Shown one piece after another: positions 8,224-17,750 of a stretch of DNA of 64,000 nt. The stretch's first letter is position 1. Each line of letters begins with the position of its first letter. A program made the translations under genes and the position numbers. The notes beneath the pieces are model-generated. The model ran no database searches. It was given only the letters and a program-made list of their open reading frames with translations, and was not told where the DNA came from. Source of the stretch: Metabacillus rhizolycopersici (GTDB lineage Bacteria > Bacillota > Bacilli > Bacillales > Bacillaceae); NCBI RefSeq assembly GCF_020075705.1, contig NZ_JAIQUM010000012.1, positions 1 to 64,000 on the forward strand, in the 5' to 3' direction.

Positions 8224-9489
8224 ATGATGAGTGAACTATTAAATGATTTACAATTTAGAGGTCTAGTAAACCAAATAACAGATGAAGAGGGCTTAACGAA
8301 AGTTCTTGAGGAAGAAAAAATAAAACTTTATGGTGGTTTTGATCCAACAGCAGATAGCCTTCATATTGGCCATTTATTACCAGTGTTAGTACTTAAACGT
8401 TTCCAACTACACGGACATCATCCAATCGCTCTAGTTGGAGGTGCGACGGGATTAATCGGGGACCCAAGTGGTAAAAAGGCAGAGCGTACGCTAAATACTG
8501 CTGATATTGTACAGGATTGGTCTGATCGAATTAAAGGGCAATTATCAAGATTCCTTGATTTTGAAGCGGAAGAGAATCCTGCAATTATCGCAAATAACTA
8601 TGACTGGATTGGTAGCCTAGATGTCATTTCTTTCCTTCGTGATGTTGGGAAAAACTTTGGTATCAATTACATGCTTGCAAAGGACTCAGTAAAGACCCGG
8701 ATTGAATCTGGTATATCATTTACTGAATTTAGTTACATGATTTTACAATCTTTTGATTTTCTCAAGCTTTACCAAAATAACGATTGTAAACTGCAAATCG
8801 GTGGCAGTGATCAATGGGGGAACATTACTTCAGGACTAGAGTTAATTCGTAAATCGGAAGAAAATGCAAAGGCATACGGATTGACAATTCCACTTGTTAC
8901 GAAAGCTGATGGGACAAAGTTTGGTAAAACCGAAGGGGGAGCGATTTGGTTAGATCGTGAAAAGACATCACCATATGAGTTTTACCAATTTTGGATTAAT
9001 ACAGATGACCGTGATGTTGTGAAATATTTGAAATACTTTACTTTCTTATCTCAGGCAGAAATTGAGCAATTTGAGCAGGAAGTAATCAATGCACCTGAAA
9101 AACGAATGGCTCAAAAGGCGCTTGCAGAAGAAGTAACGAAATTGGTACATGGTGAAGATGCCTTAGAACAAGCAATTAAAATTTCTGCAGCACTTTTCAG
9201 TGGGGATATTAAACAGTTAACGGGTAATGAAATTTTAGAAGGATTCAAAGATGTACCTTCTACGAAAATCGAAGAAGCTGAAATTAATCTAGTAGATCTG
9301 CTAATCGAGGCAAAGATTGCTCCATCGAAACGTCAAGCACGTGAAGATATTACGAATGGTGCTATCTATATTAACGGAGATCGTGTTCAAGAATTGGATA
9401 AGGTTATTTCAAATGAAGATAAAATTGATGGACAGTTTACTGTCGTTCGTCGAGGGAAAAAGAAGTATTTCCTAATTCGTTATGCATAA
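8224..9489 (+). CDS. tyrS: Tyrosyl-tRNA synthetase
   Basis: 421 residues, normal for bacterial TyrS. It charges tRNA-Tyr. The class I HIGH motif appears as LHIGH near residue 48 and the KMSKS equivalent as KFGKT near 232. The tyrosine-binding GGSDQWGN segment is near 193, and a C-terminal S4 RNA-binding domain starts at APSKRQARE. Two adjacent ATG codons (8224 and 8227) can both serve; AGGAG at 8214-8218 is nearer ideal spacing for the second. Expression is controlled by the upstream tyrosine T-box. A repeat element is lodged in the untranslated leader between the riboswitch and the gene. Confidence 0.97.
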   Translation: MMSELLNDLQFRGLVNQITDEEGLTKVLEEEKIKLYGGFDPTADSLHIGHLLPVLVLKRFQLHGHHPIALVGGATGLIGDPSGKKAERTLNTADIVQDWSDRIKGQLSRFLDFEAEENPAIIANNYDWIGSLDVISFLRDVGKNFGINYMLAKDSVKTRIESGISFTEFSYMILQSFDFLKLYQNNDCKLQIGGSDQWGNITSGLELIRKSEENAKAYGLTIPLVTKADGTKFGKTEGGAIWLDREKTSPYEFYQFWINTDDRDVVKYLKYFTFLSQAEIEQFEQEVINAPEKRMAQKALAEEVTKLVHGEDALEQAIKISAALFSGDIKQLTGNEILEGFKDVPSTKIEEAEINLVDLLIEAKIAPSKRQAREDITNGAIYINGDRVQELDKVISNEDKIDGQFTVVRRGKKKYFLIRYA

Positions 9490-9503
9490 TAGCTAGTTGT
9501 AAG

Positions 9504-9540
9504 AAAAGAGGAGAATGAAATTTCGTTCTCCTCTTTTTTA
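9504..9540 (+). terminator. tyrS terminator
   Basis: A 12-bp stem AAAAGAGGAGAA (9504-9515) with TTCTCCTCTTTT (9526-9537), followed by T residues. Confidence 0.85.
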
Positions 9541-9705
9541 TGGATAAGCTCTGTTTTATTCCACTGTTGATATTTGATTTTTATGAACGGTTGTTCTTGG
9601 GAATGTTTGTAAAGTAATAATGTATAATGAAAGAAAAACAAGTTGTCTTAGTTTAAAAAAGGTCGTTAAATACGATAAAAAACGTATTTAGAGAGGGGGG
9701 ATAAG

Positions 9706-10359
9706 ATGATAAGGAATAAAGGAGCACTCATTGGTTCAGCTATTATTTTATGTATATGTATGTATTTATATTTCCCGTTTCCTAATAATGTAATGTTAAA
9801 TGCACGTTCCACATTCATGTCGTTTCCAATCAGCAATCAAGATGGATATATTATTCTTGGTATAATTGGGTCCGTTTTGTTTATCATCGCCATGACTTTA
9901 CTTGTCAGTGGAATAAAAAAATATTATTTTCGAACAATCGTAATGGTTCTAATAGTATACGCATTTTTACCAATGCTTCTCATTACGATGTACCAAGAAA
10001 CGTTAGCAAGTAGCATTACAGCAATTTCATATGATGGCAATGGCGAATGCAATTTTGAGCATGTGAACGAAGACTTATTGAATGGAGAATGTAATTTTGT
10101 GCTACATAATCGTAGCAATGAACCTGTGTCATTTCAGTTAGAATTTTTAGATTCATTTTTCATGGAAGATGAAGTGCGAATGGAGTCACTCATGAATTTA
10201 GCTGGTCCATATAGTATTACAATAGAAGCAAATCGTAAAAAGTCTATTCGTTTGAAGGAATTACTCGAATTATCAGATGTTCCCAAGCATATTCACGGAG
10301 GAACATCGTTTAATATTCACTTTAAATTAATTGACGGGGAGACTACACGCACTTTATGA
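9706..10359 (+). CDS. Membrane protein of unknown function
   Basis: 217 residues, not recognised. Three hydrophobic segments lie in the N-terminal half (about residues 6-25, 48-69 and 74-94), followed by a soluble domain of about 120 residues that starts with two Cys-Asn-Phe repeats (ECNFEHVNEDLL, ECNFVLHN) and looks beta-rich. The C-terminal part resembles an extracytoplasmic beta-sandwich, perhaps outside the membrane; that is inference. A strong GAGGGGGGA ribosome binding site precedes the ATG, and TATAAT at 9623-9628 may be its -10 box. It stands alone between tyrS and rpsD and has its own terminator, so it is probably a real single-gene unit. Confidence 0.7.
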   Translation: MIRNKGALIGSAIILCICMYLYFPFPNNVMLNARSTFMSFPISNQDGYIILGIIGSVLFIIAMTLLVSGIKKYYFRTIVMVLIVYAFLPMLLITMYQETLASSITAISYDGNGECNFEHVNEDLLNGECNFVLHNRSNEPVSFQLEFLDSFFMEDEVRMESLMNLAGPYSITIEANRKKSIRLKELLELSDVPKHIHGGTSFNIHFKLIDGETTRTL

Positions 10360-10361
10360 GA

Positions 10362-10399
10362 AATAAACGTATTCGAGTTTCGTTTCGAATACGTTTATT
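10362..10399 (+). terminator. Terminator of the 9706-10359 gene
   Basis: A perfect 15-bp stem AATAAACGTATTCGA with TCGAATACGTTTATT directly after the stop codon. The T tract is short and lies within the 3' arm. Confidence 0.65.
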
Positions 10400-10450
10400 G
10401 ATTTGAAAAAATAACAATTAAGTTAAATAAAGCTTATAGTGAGCAACAAA

Positions 10451-10484
10451 AAAATCCTGGACCCATAAGGCCAGGATTTTTCTA
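10451..10484 (-). terminator. rpsD terminator
   Basis: Read on the minus strand, ATCCTGG (10477-10471) pairs with CCAGGAT (10460-10454) and is followed by a T run. It starts immediately after the rpsD stop codon. Confidence 0.8.
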
Positions 10485-11087
10485 TTAACGAGAGTAGAAC
10501 TCAACGATAAGAGCTTCGTTAATTTCTGCAGGTAATTCTGAACGTTCAGGTAAACGAGTGAATGTACCTTCTAATTTATCTGCGTCGAAAGTTAGATAAT
10601 CAGGAACGAAGTTGTTTACTTCGATTGCTTCCTTAACGATGTCAAGGTTGCGAGATTTTTCACGTAAAGTGATTGTTTGACCTGGTTTTACTTTGTAAGA
10701 TGGGATATCAACACGTCCACCATCTACTACGATATGACCATGGTTAACTAATTGACGAGCTTGGCGACGAGTGCGCGCTAAACCTAAACGGTAAACGATG
10801 TTATCAAGACGAGCATCAAGAAGAATCATGAAGTTCTCACCATGAACACCAGCCATTTTACCAGCTCTATCAAATAAGTTACGGAATTGGCGTTCGTTTA
10901 CACCATACATGTGACGAAGTTTTTGCTTCTCTTGTAATTGTAAACCGTACTCAGAGATTTTTTTGCGTTGTCCTGGACCATGTTGTCCTGGAGCGTATGG
11001 ACGCTTCTCTAATTCTTTACCTGAACCACTTAATGAAATACCTAATCGACGAGAGAGTTTCCAGCTAGAGCCTGTATAACGAGCCAT
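10485..11087 (-). CDS. rpsD: Small-subunit ribosomal protein S4
   Basis: 200 residues, the typical Bacillus S4 length. The N-terminus [19 protein letters not shown] and the S4 RNA-binding domain ([19 protein letters not shown] at about residues 92-110, then [10 protein letters not shown]) are clear. S4 starts 30S assembly by binding 16S rRNA. A GGAGGAGT ribosome binding site precedes the ATG. The gene is monocistronic with a long structured leader, as in B. subtilis, where S4 represses its own translation through that leader. Confidence 0.98.
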   Translation of the reverse strand: MARYTGSSWKLSRRLGISLSGSGKELEKRPYAPGQHGPGQRKKISEYGLQLQEKQKLRHMYGVNERQFRNLFDRAGKMAGVHGENFMILLDARLDNIVYRLGLARTRRQARQLVNHGHIVVDGGRVDIPSYKVKPGQTITLREKSRNLDIVKEAIEVNNFVPDYLTFDADKLEGTFTRLPERSELPAEINEALIVEFYSR

Positions 11088-11094
11088 GCTAACT

Positions 11095-11275
11095 CCTCCT
11101 TTATGTTTTTATTTTTGCATAAAATAAAAACCAGACTGACTGACAATTATGCACATTTTGTTTTCATGTATCCTCGCTCCAGCAGCATAGAGTTACTCGA
11201 TACACCTCCTTATACATAAGGGGAACAAAATGAAATCAAAACTGCTACACCAATAGGCTGCATATTTTATACACA
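11095..11275 (-). promoter_or_regulatory. Candidate S4 autoregulatory leader of rpsD
   Basis: The roughly 180-base untranslated region between the promoter and rpsD can fold extensively, for example GAGTAACTC and GCTGCTGGAGC segments before the ribosome binding site, and it holds TAAGGAGGTGTATC upstream of the true start. B. subtilis rpsD has an S4-binding leader in this position. The identification rests on position and length; I did not align it to the known motif. Confidence 0.55.
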
Positions 11276-11281
11276 ACGAAC

Positions 11282-11310
11282 ATTATATGATCTAACATGA
11301 ATAAAGTCAA
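11282..11310 (-). promoter_or_regulatory. rpsD promoter
   Basis: On the minus strand TTGACT, a 17-base spacer and TATAAT: a near-perfect sigma-A promoter, as expected for a ribosomal protein gene. Confidence 0.85.
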
Positions 11311-11789
11311 GAAGCTTTATTCAGGATTATCGGGTAGTACTATCTACCCTCTTTCTAAGCCGTTCGTGAATAAAAGAAGCGAATGGCTTAAGGGAACTGT
11401 TCGTAAAAGCTAAAATAAGTCTCACTAACAATCTGTGTAGGATAAGGAAAAAAACCGCTAATAGTGGTCTTGCTTGATCATATAGCATGGCTAAATGGTC
11501 ATGTTGAAAACTACTTTTCAGTGCATAATATGGGAAAAAACTTTTACATCTACATCAATATAAATAGCTTTTATGATATAATGAATGAGAGAAAAGTCTT
11601 ATTTTTAAAAAGGGAAGGAAACAGACCCTGCTTCACCTAATCACCCTTTCCGAAATAGTTAAAAAATGGTTAAATTTTGGTAGGGGATGGTAATTTGACG
11701 AGCTGGTCGTAAGATTCAGTTTTGTTAAATTTACATAATGGAATGGGCAGTCTTGCCTGAATTGTAACATGATAGTGTGGGTGAATGAT
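11311..11789 (+). other. Intergenic region before dgcP
   Basis: No gene is visible. It holds a GGGTAG/CTACCC hairpin near 11333-11350 and an AAGCCGTTCG/CGAATGGCTT hairpin (11357-11391). At 11574-11582 the extended -10 sequence TGATATAAT is the likely dgcP promoter, giving a leader of about 200 bases. No cyclic-di-GMP riboswitch core was recognised. Confidence 0.4.
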
Positions 11790-13589
11790 ATGAGTGATCA
11801 ATTAGTTGTTATGGCGATTAAGGGTGCTTTTTTTGAGTTTTTAAGTAACAATCAAAAGCAACGTACAATAAAAGAAATAGTAGATATGCTTACAAGTGTG
11901 TTGAAAAAGGAGCTGTGTTTGAGTCATACGGTTTTTTATTCATACAATGAAGATCTGGATTCTCTAACGCCATTTATGAACGTAAAATGTTATTCGTTCC
12001 AAGTAGACCCACACGACCTTCATTCTGGAAAGCTTTATCACTTTGGGGAGCAAACTTTCATTCCAATTATTCAAAATGATAAGATACATGGTCTAATAGA
12101 ATGTAAAGAGTTTGATACGAATCGATTTTCTAGCTCAATATTAGAGGAAATAATCAAGACTTGTACATCTTTTTACACGCACGGCTTAAAATTGGTTCAA
12201 CTAACTGAAAATGAACAGAAATATGAGCGATTATATGGATTAACAGAAAAATTACATTCTTTTATGAATAAAGATGATGTACTTGTCGGTTTAATTACGA
12301 CTTTACAATCCTTGTTTCAAGAATATATATTTTATTTGTTTTTATCGCAAGATAGTGAAAAACATGAGGATTTACCTATAAAAGACTGGAGATTCGATTA
12401 TCAAGATGGCAATGAGATGGCAATGGAGGCCTATGTGACTGGTAAGGCCCAACGCTCGATTGATAAAGAAAATTTACAAACAGTGCTATATTCTCCATTA
12501 AAGGGTAAGCAAGGGGTATATGGTGTTCTCCAAGTTGTTGCGAATCACGGTGTTGAACTTAGGGATGAACAAACGAATTTTATTACATTGCTAGCAAACG
12601 CTGCAGGAACGGCACTAGAAAATGCTCAATTATATGAGCAATCAAAAAGGTTAATAAAAGATTTGCAACTTATTAATGAAGCCTCCCATCAATTAAATAA
12701 GAATTTGAGATTGACAGATACAATGACATATATAACATCAAGGATTATGGATGCTTTTAAAGCGGACGAAGTTGGATTTTTCTATGTAAATCAAGATGGT
12801 TCGATTCAAGTTTTCCCAGGTAGTACAAGCTTCTTTCATACCGATGAGGTTAAGGTTTATATACAGTATATCCAAGAGAAAGTTGAGATGGATTTAGAAG
12901 GGCGAATTATGGGTGATATTACGTCAGCCTTAAAGAACGTGCTATATCCATCTGTAATGGCTGTTCCGATGATACAAAGTGAAAGTCTTATAGGATGTGC
13001 TTTAATACTCCATAAAAAACCTTATCACTTTTCCTTTGATATGTTTAAATTGCTTCAATCATTAATTCATCATTCAACGCTTGCTTTAACAAACTCATTG
13101 TTAAGAGAAGAGTTAGAGACATTAGTGAATACAGACCCTTTAACCCAATTATTCTCTCGGAGTTACTTAAAGAATCGAATTGAAAACGCAATGGAGATGA
13201 ACCAGAAAGGAACTTTTGTGTTGATTGATATTGATAATTTCAAGAAAATCAATGACACGTACGGCCATCAAATTGGTGATGAAGTCCTCGTCCAAGTTGC
13301 AAATATAATAAAAAGTAGTATACGAGAAAATGATATAGGGGCACGATGGGGTGGAGAAGAGCTTGCCATTTATTTACCACATGTAGAACTTGGAGTAGGG
13401 GTTGCTATTGCTGAGAGAATACTTAAGCGCGTAAGAGAAAATACAAGCCCAATTGTTACAATTTCCTGTGGGATTGCCAATTGGAATGCAGAAATAAATA
13501 TTAATTTTAATCAGTTATTTAGTAGAGCAGATAAAGCATTATATTCTGCTAAAGGTGATGGGAAAAATCAAGTAGTAATACATGCATAA
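11790..13589 (+). CDS. dgcP: DgcP-like diguanylate cyclase (GAF-GGDEF)
   Basis: 599 residues from the ATG at 11790, which follows GTGGGTGA; an ATG 21 bases earlier lacks a site. GAF-type sensory regions fill roughly residues 1-430. The C-terminal GGDEF domain (about 440-598) has the active-site variant GGEEL, and REND five residues before it matches the RxxD inhibitory site. It should make cyclic di-GMP from two GTP and be feedback-inhibited. It matches B. subtilis YtrP/DgcP, also beside rpsD. No transmembrane segment is seen, so the sensor is cytoplasmic. Confidence 0.88.
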   Translation: MSDQLVVMAIKGAFFEFLSNNQKQRTIKEIVDMLTSVLKKELCLSHTVFYSYNEDLDSLTPFMNVKCYSFQVDPHDLHSGKLYHFGEQTFIPIIQNDKIHGLIECKEFDTNRFSSSILEEIIKTCTSFYTHGLKLVQLTENEQKYERLYGLTEKLHSFMNKDDVLVGLITTLQSLFQEYIFYLFLSQDSEKHEDLPIKDWRFDYQDGNEMAMEAYVTGKAQRSIDKENLQTVLYSPLKGKQGVYGVLQVVANHGVELRDEQTNFITLLANAAGTALENAQLYEQSKRLIKDLQLINEASHQLNKNLRLTDTMTYITSRIMDAFKADEVGFFYVNQDGSIQVFPGSTSFFHTDEVKVYIQYIQEKVEMDLEGRIMGDITSALKNVLYPSVMAVPMIQSESLIGCALILHKKPYHFSFDMFKLLQSLIHHSTLALTNSLLREELETLVNTDPLTQLFSRSYLKNRIENAMEMNQKGTFVLIDIDNFKKINDTYGHQIGDEVLVQVANIIKSSIRENDIGARWGGEELAIYLPHVELGVGVAIAERILKRVRENTSPIVTISCGIANWNAEININFNQLFSRADKALYSAKGDGKNQVVIHA

Positions 13590-13624
13590 AAAGTGAGTTG
13601 GCTCTTGTCAACTCACTTTTTATT
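13588..13624 (+). terminator. dgcP terminator
   Basis: A perfect 13-bp stem, AAAAAGTGAGTTG with CAACTCACTTTTT, overlapping the stop codon. Confidence 0.88.
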
Positions 13625-13626
13625 GT

Positions 13627-13902
13627 TGTTTAGCGAAACGATAAAATTCATCTATATATGTTAAGCCTTTTCCTTGTGAAATTTAGGAAGCTCTTATAAG
13701 TAAGCAATATTATCTCATTCTTCAACTTCAATTTCTGATATCGGATTACTACATTGTGAAGGCTATTCTTCCATACCGACTATGCGAAATTCGACAAAAA
13801 CCACTTTCATTCCCATTCGTTAGTTAAGAAATAACAAACACTAATGAAGATTGTCGAGCGATTGATAAAGGATTCTTGCTACTTATCATTGAATGTATAA
13901 AT
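13627..13902 (+). other. Intergenic region after dgcP, nothing recognised
   Basis: About 275 bases with stops in all frames and no clear promoter, hairpin or repeat. In B. subtilis ytsP lies near here; no trace of it is legible. Confidence 0.3.
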
Positions 13903-14057
13903 TAAGAAAAGCGCAAGCACCTTGTTTAGCCTCGGGCAAATAAGCCACTCAGGAATAGACGGTGTTCTTTACCTTCTATTCCTGAGTGGCTTAGACCCAA
14001 GAGGGGCTTGGCGCTTGCGCTGGACACGAAAACTAAGTAAAAAAACTTATACTTTCC
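13903..14057 (-). repeat. Dispersed palindromic repeat, copy C (type III)
   Basis: Inverted copy. Read on the minus strand it has the type III head GAAAGTATAAGTTTTTTTAC... ending TTTTCGTGTCCAGC, an outer GCGCTTGCGC segment, an 18-bp hairpin with arms AAGCCACTCAGGAATAGA and its complement, and the tail GCGCTTTTCTTAA. It ends 27 bases before refZ. Confidence 0.9.
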
Positions 14058-14084
14058 TTTTAAAAAGAAAAGGTGGTGAATCGA

Positions 14085-14726
14085 ATGACAAAAAATGAAA
14101 CAAAACAAAAGATACTAGACGCTGCGATTTATTTATTTACCTCAAAGGGATTTACTGGTACATCTGTAAGAGAAATTGCGAGTCGTGCAAATGTGAATAT
14201 TGCGCATATTTCTTATTACTTCAAAGGAAAAGGTGGGCTACTAGAGCATCTTGTATCTTCTTATTACGAAGAATATCTAAAGTTAATAGAAAAGAAGTAT
14301 TCCCAACTTAAATATGGAAATACTCATGTCATTTTAAGTGAAATTATTTTAGAACTGTTAAATTATCAACATGAGAATCGTCAGCTTTCTAGATTAGTTT
14401 ATCGAGAAGTCACATTGGACTCGGTCCTAATACGTGAAGTTATGACGACTTATTTAACAAAAGAAAAATACTATCTTAAGACGATTATCGAAAAAGGGAT
14501 TGCGGAAGGATATTATCGAAAAGGATTTGTACCACATATGATTATTCAGCTAAGAAGTCTTTTGCAGATGCCGTATTTGCAACCACAGTATATGAGTGAA
14601 GTACTTCACATCCAAACACATGAAGCTTATTTCGTTCATCAATATTATAAAGAGTTAAAAATTTGGCTGAATTCAATGTTGGTAGTGAATCAATTCCGAG
14701 ATGAAAAGTTAGCTTCCGCTCGTTAA
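14085..14726 (+). CDS. refZ: RefZ, TetR-family DNA-binding regulator of division
   Basis: 213 residues. The N-terminal helix-turn-helix shows the RefZ-typical string TSVREIASRANVNIAHISYY followed by FKGKGGLLEHLV, distinct from ordinary TetR repressors. In B. subtilis RefZ (YttP) binds sites around the origin and terminus and inhibits FtsZ during sporulation, placing the polar septum. The ATG at 14085 is 8 bases from AGGTGG; a GTG at 14073 lies inside that site and is not used. The 3' end overlaps the convergent hisJ by 18 bases. Confidence 0.9.
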   Translation: MTKNETKQKILDAAIYLFTSKGFTGTSVREIASRANVNIAHISYYFKGKGGLLEHLVSSYYEEYLKLIEKKYSQLKYGNTHVILSEIILELLNYQHENRQLSRLVYREVTLDSVLIREVMTTYLTKEKYYLKTIIEKGIAEGYYRKGFVPHMIIQLRSLLQMPYLQPQYMSEVLHIQTHEAYFVHQYYKELKIWLNSMLVVNQFRDEKLASAR

Positions 14727-15518
14727 TTGATCATAATTTGAATAATTCTTTCCAACATCCCTTGCACTGTGGGCATCTGAACCATAGATAAGAGGGATTT
14801 TTTGTTTTTTTGCCATTTTTGCAATCCATTCACCTGGATATGTTTCACCACAATACTCCTTGCGTAAACCAGCAACATTAAAATCAATTTCTAACTTTTG
14901 TTCTTTTATTGCTTGAAGTACGTTTAAGATAGTAGATTCAGTCGGAAATGTGACTGGATAGATTTTTTGGAATTTATTCACAAGTGTAATATGACCAATC
15001 CTACGTGGCTTAAAGTTTCCTAAGTCACTATTAATAGAATGGATCAGCTCTCTATAATACATAGAATGGAGGTTTTGTAATGATCCTGCAACATCAATCA
15101 TCAGCCCAAACGTTTTTTCGTCATAATCCATACAGAAGTATTGTTCATCTAACTTTAAAAAATGAACAGAGAGAATACTATCATCTAGGAACTTTCCATA
15201 TTTGTTTAAAAATTGTGTTGTTTCTTTCTCGAATTCCTTTATATAATCCACTTCTAATCCAGTGTGTATTGTAATATGGTTGCGGTATTTATCTTTTAAC
15301 GATTGTATTTCACTAATATAAGAATCTATGTCAACTAGTTTCATTGCACTGTTTTCTGAAGGGGTGGGGTCTTTAAAACCTAAAGGGAGTGGGGCGTGTT
15401 CAGTGAAAGTTAAGCTGTCAAAGTTTTCTTTAATTGCTTGCTCAACATATGCTTCTAGTTCATCAGTTGTTCCGTGTGGACAAAAAGGTGTATGTACATG
15501 GCCATCCTTTTTCTTCAT
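14709..15518 (-). CDS. hisJ: Histidinol-phosphatase, PHP family
   Basis: 269 residues from the ATG at 15518, preceded by AAGGAAG; the frame continues upstream to 15575 without a site. PHP metal ligands are visible: DGHVHTPFCPHG at the N-terminus, FTEHAPL near residue 40, TGLEVDY near 92 and YGSDAH near 253. It removes phosphate from L-histidinol phosphate, the next-to-last step of histidine synthesis. As in B. subtilis it lies apart from the his operon, next to refZ and ezrA. Convergent overlap with refZ means the two 3' ends are antisense to each other. Confidence 0.93.
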   Translation of the reverse strand: MKKKDGHVHTPFCPHGTTDELEAYVEQAIKENFDSLTFTEHAPLPLGFKDPTPSENSAMKLVDIDSYISEIQSLKDKYRNHITIHTGLEVDYIKEFEKETTQFLNKYGKFLDDSILSVHFLKLDEQYFCMDYDEKTFGLMIDVAGSLQNLHSMYYRELIHSINSDLGNFKPRRIGHITLVNKFQKIYPVTFPTESTILNVLQAIKEQKLEIDFNVAGLRKEYCGETYPGEWIAKMAKKQKIPLIYGSDAHSARDVGKNYSNYDQLTSGS

Positions 15519-15950
15519 CTTCAACTTCCTTTCGAAAAAATAATATTTGCAAGTACCCACTGAATAAGTTATCACCCATTAAAACTTCTTAAAAAGATCA
15601 TCATTTTCCAATAGAAGTGTAAACCTGTCAATGGTTGATAATTAATGTAAAAAAATAAAAAATTACTGGTCAAAAATTGTCGTATACATGGTATCATAAA
15701 TACAATGAAATCACATTAATAAATTGTTCTTGCAATTTAGGACCATTTTTTCGTAAACGATTGCTTCTTTATGAGAAAAGGTGGTCCATTCACTAATTCT
15801 ACATAAGTAAAACTTATATATAAACATGAATATAGATGAATGATAGATATTTGAACAAAGCGCTTATCAGCATGATATTCTGAAACTTTCATCAGTGGGG
15901 AGTTTTTTTTCCTGTCATGAGGATTTTGTGTAACAACGAGGGGGCTCATT
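15519..15950 (+). other. Intergenic region between hisJ and ezrA
   Basis: AT-rich divergent region that must hold promoters for both genes. I see no repeat, strong hairpin or convincing extra gene; frames here break often. Confidence 0.3.
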
Positions 15951-17648
15951 ATGGAAGTTATAATTGTATTAATCCTTCTTTTATGTATTCTATTCGGTGC
16001 AGGATACATGTTAAGAAGAAGGATTTATAAAGATGTGGATCGGTTAGAGGCATGGAAGATTGAAATCAGGAACCGATCTATAATAGATGAATTATCAAAA
16101 GTGAAAGAATTAAAAATGATTGGACAGACAGAAAAGTTGTTCGAGCAATGGAGAAACGAATGGGATGAGATTTTGACGACCCAGCTTCCAAAAGTTGAGG
16201 AACTTCTCTTTGATGCAGAAGGCTTCTCTGATAAATATCGATTTAAAAAGGCTCAAAATGTTCTCAGGCATATTGAAGATGTCCTAAAAACGGTTGATGA
16301 AAATATTGAGAAAATCATTTTAGAAATAAATGAGTTAGTTACTAGTAAAGAAAAGAACATGGTCGAAAGCGTACAGATAAAAGAACAATTCAAAAAAGTA
16401 AAAAAGACGCTGCTTGCTCATGGACATCAGTTCGGGAAGGCGCATGGTAATTTAGAAGAAAAACTTGCTGAACTTACTACTGCGTTTAAACAGTTTGATT
16501 CTGAAACTGAAGAAGGTAACTACTTATCCGCTAGAGAAATATTAGTAAAGATAAAGACAGAGCTTGGTCGACTTCAAAATAAAATTAATGACATTCCTAA
16601 GTTGCTTACTGAGTGCAATATCACAATACCCAATCTTCTGAAAGAATTAGAAGAAGGATATAAAGATATGATAGATAATGGTTATTACTTAGAGCATCTC
16701 CAAGTCGATGTAGAAATTGAAAAAATAAACAAGCAGCTGACAGTATATCGCCAACAACTTGAAGGATCAGAAATTGAAGATGTTGTGGAAGATCTACAAG
16801 TAACACAAGAATCAATCGATGCGATTTACGATCTCTTGGAAAAGGAAGTTGAAGCAAGTCTATTTGTCAGACAAGCAAAAGAAACAATTAATAGAAAGTT
16901 AGTGGAATTAACAGAGCAAAAACTAGAAACATTAGAAGAGACGGCTTTGGTTAAACAAAGTTATCAATTATCTGAAGCAGAGTTAGGAAGACAGAAGCTT
17001 ATCGAAAAACAACTTGCACAAGTTGAAAAGAAATTTGCGCACATAGATCAAAATATACAAAGTGAGCATGTTGCACATTCATTTATTAAGGAAGAACTTA
17101 TAGAAATTGAACAGCAGGTTGAACAGCTTTTTGATGAACATAATCAATATCGTGATATGCTGCAAACGCTTAGGAAAGATGAACTTCAAGCACGGGAACG
17201 ATTATCTCAATTGAAACGAATATTACTCAATACAATAAGAGTTATCCAGCAAAGTAATATTCCAGGCTTACCTCCTGAATTCCTGGGACTAATTGACGAA
17301 TCTAAAAAGGATGTACAGTTAGTTTCATTAAAATTAGATGAAATACCTCTAAATATGATGATTGTTAATCAACTACTAGATGATGCGATACAATCTGTAG
17401 AATCGTTAGAAGGCCATGCTAATGAATTAATTGAGCAAGTAAAATTGGTTGAACATGTTATTCAATATGGTAATAGATATCGCAGTCGAAATACGCAGCT
17501 TGACGAAAAATTTATTGAGGCCGAAGAATTGTTCCGTGAAACGAAATATAATAAATCATTAGAAGTTGCAGCAGCAGCACTTGAACATATTGAACCAAAT
17601 TCAATAACAAAGATACAAGAAATAGTTAACTCAAAGCAACATTCATAA
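15951..17648 (+). CDS. ezrA: EzrA, septation ring regulator
   Basis: 565 residues (B. subtilis about 562). An N-terminal membrane anchor at residues 3-20 is followed by a long, charged, helical cytoplasmic region with repeated coiled-coil heptads (spectrin-like repeats), starting with the basic RRRIYKDVDRLEAWK. EzrA links FtsZ to the membrane, prevents extra Z rings and helps recruit PBP1. Ribosome binding site GAGGGGG at about 15939. It is a single-gene unit closed by its own terminator. Confidence 0.95.
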   Translation: MEVIIVLILLLCILFGAGYMLRRRIYKDVDRLEAWKIEIRNRSIIDELSKVKELKMIGQTEKLFEQWRNEWDEILTTQLPKVEELLFDAEGFSDKYRFKKAQNVLRHIEDVLKTVDENIEKIILEINELVTSKEKNMVESVQIKEQFKKVKKTLLAHGHQFGKAHGNLEEKLAELTTAFKQFDSETEEGNYLSAREILVKIKTELGRLQNKINDIPKLLTECNITIPNLLKELEEGYKDMIDNGYYLEHLQVDVEIEKINKQLTVYRQQLEGSEIEDVVEDLQVTQESIDAIYDLLEKEVEASLFVRQAKETINRKLVELTEQKLETLEETALVKQSYQLSEAELGRQKLIEKQLAQVEKKFAHIDQNIQSEHVAHSFIKEELIEIEQQVEQLFDEHNQYRDMLQTLRKDELQARERLSQLKRILLNTIRVIQQSNIPGLPPEFLGLIDESKKDVQLVSLKLDEIPLNMMIVNQLLDDAIQSVESLEGHANELIEQVKLVEHVIQYGNRYRSRNTQLDEKFIEAEELFRETKYNKSLEVAAAALEHIEPNSITKIQEIVNSKQHS

Positions 17649-17655
17649 TATAGCT

Positions 17656-17748
17656 AAAACAGGGATGACTACTAGAAATGGTTCTGACCATGTAACTAGA
17701 CAGAAGGTTTAGTACATGATCAATTCACCTAGTCATACCTGTTTTTTA
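17656..17748 (+). terminator. ezrA terminator
   Basis: AACAGGGATGACT pairs with AGTCATACCTGTT around a large branched loop, followed by a T tract ending at 17747. The repeat element starts three bases after it. Confidence 0.75.
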
Positions 17749-17750
17749 TG

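Noticed and set aside
11311..11789. Cyclic-di-GMP riboswitch before dgcP
   Set aside because: The leader is long, but the conserved GEMM core was not found.
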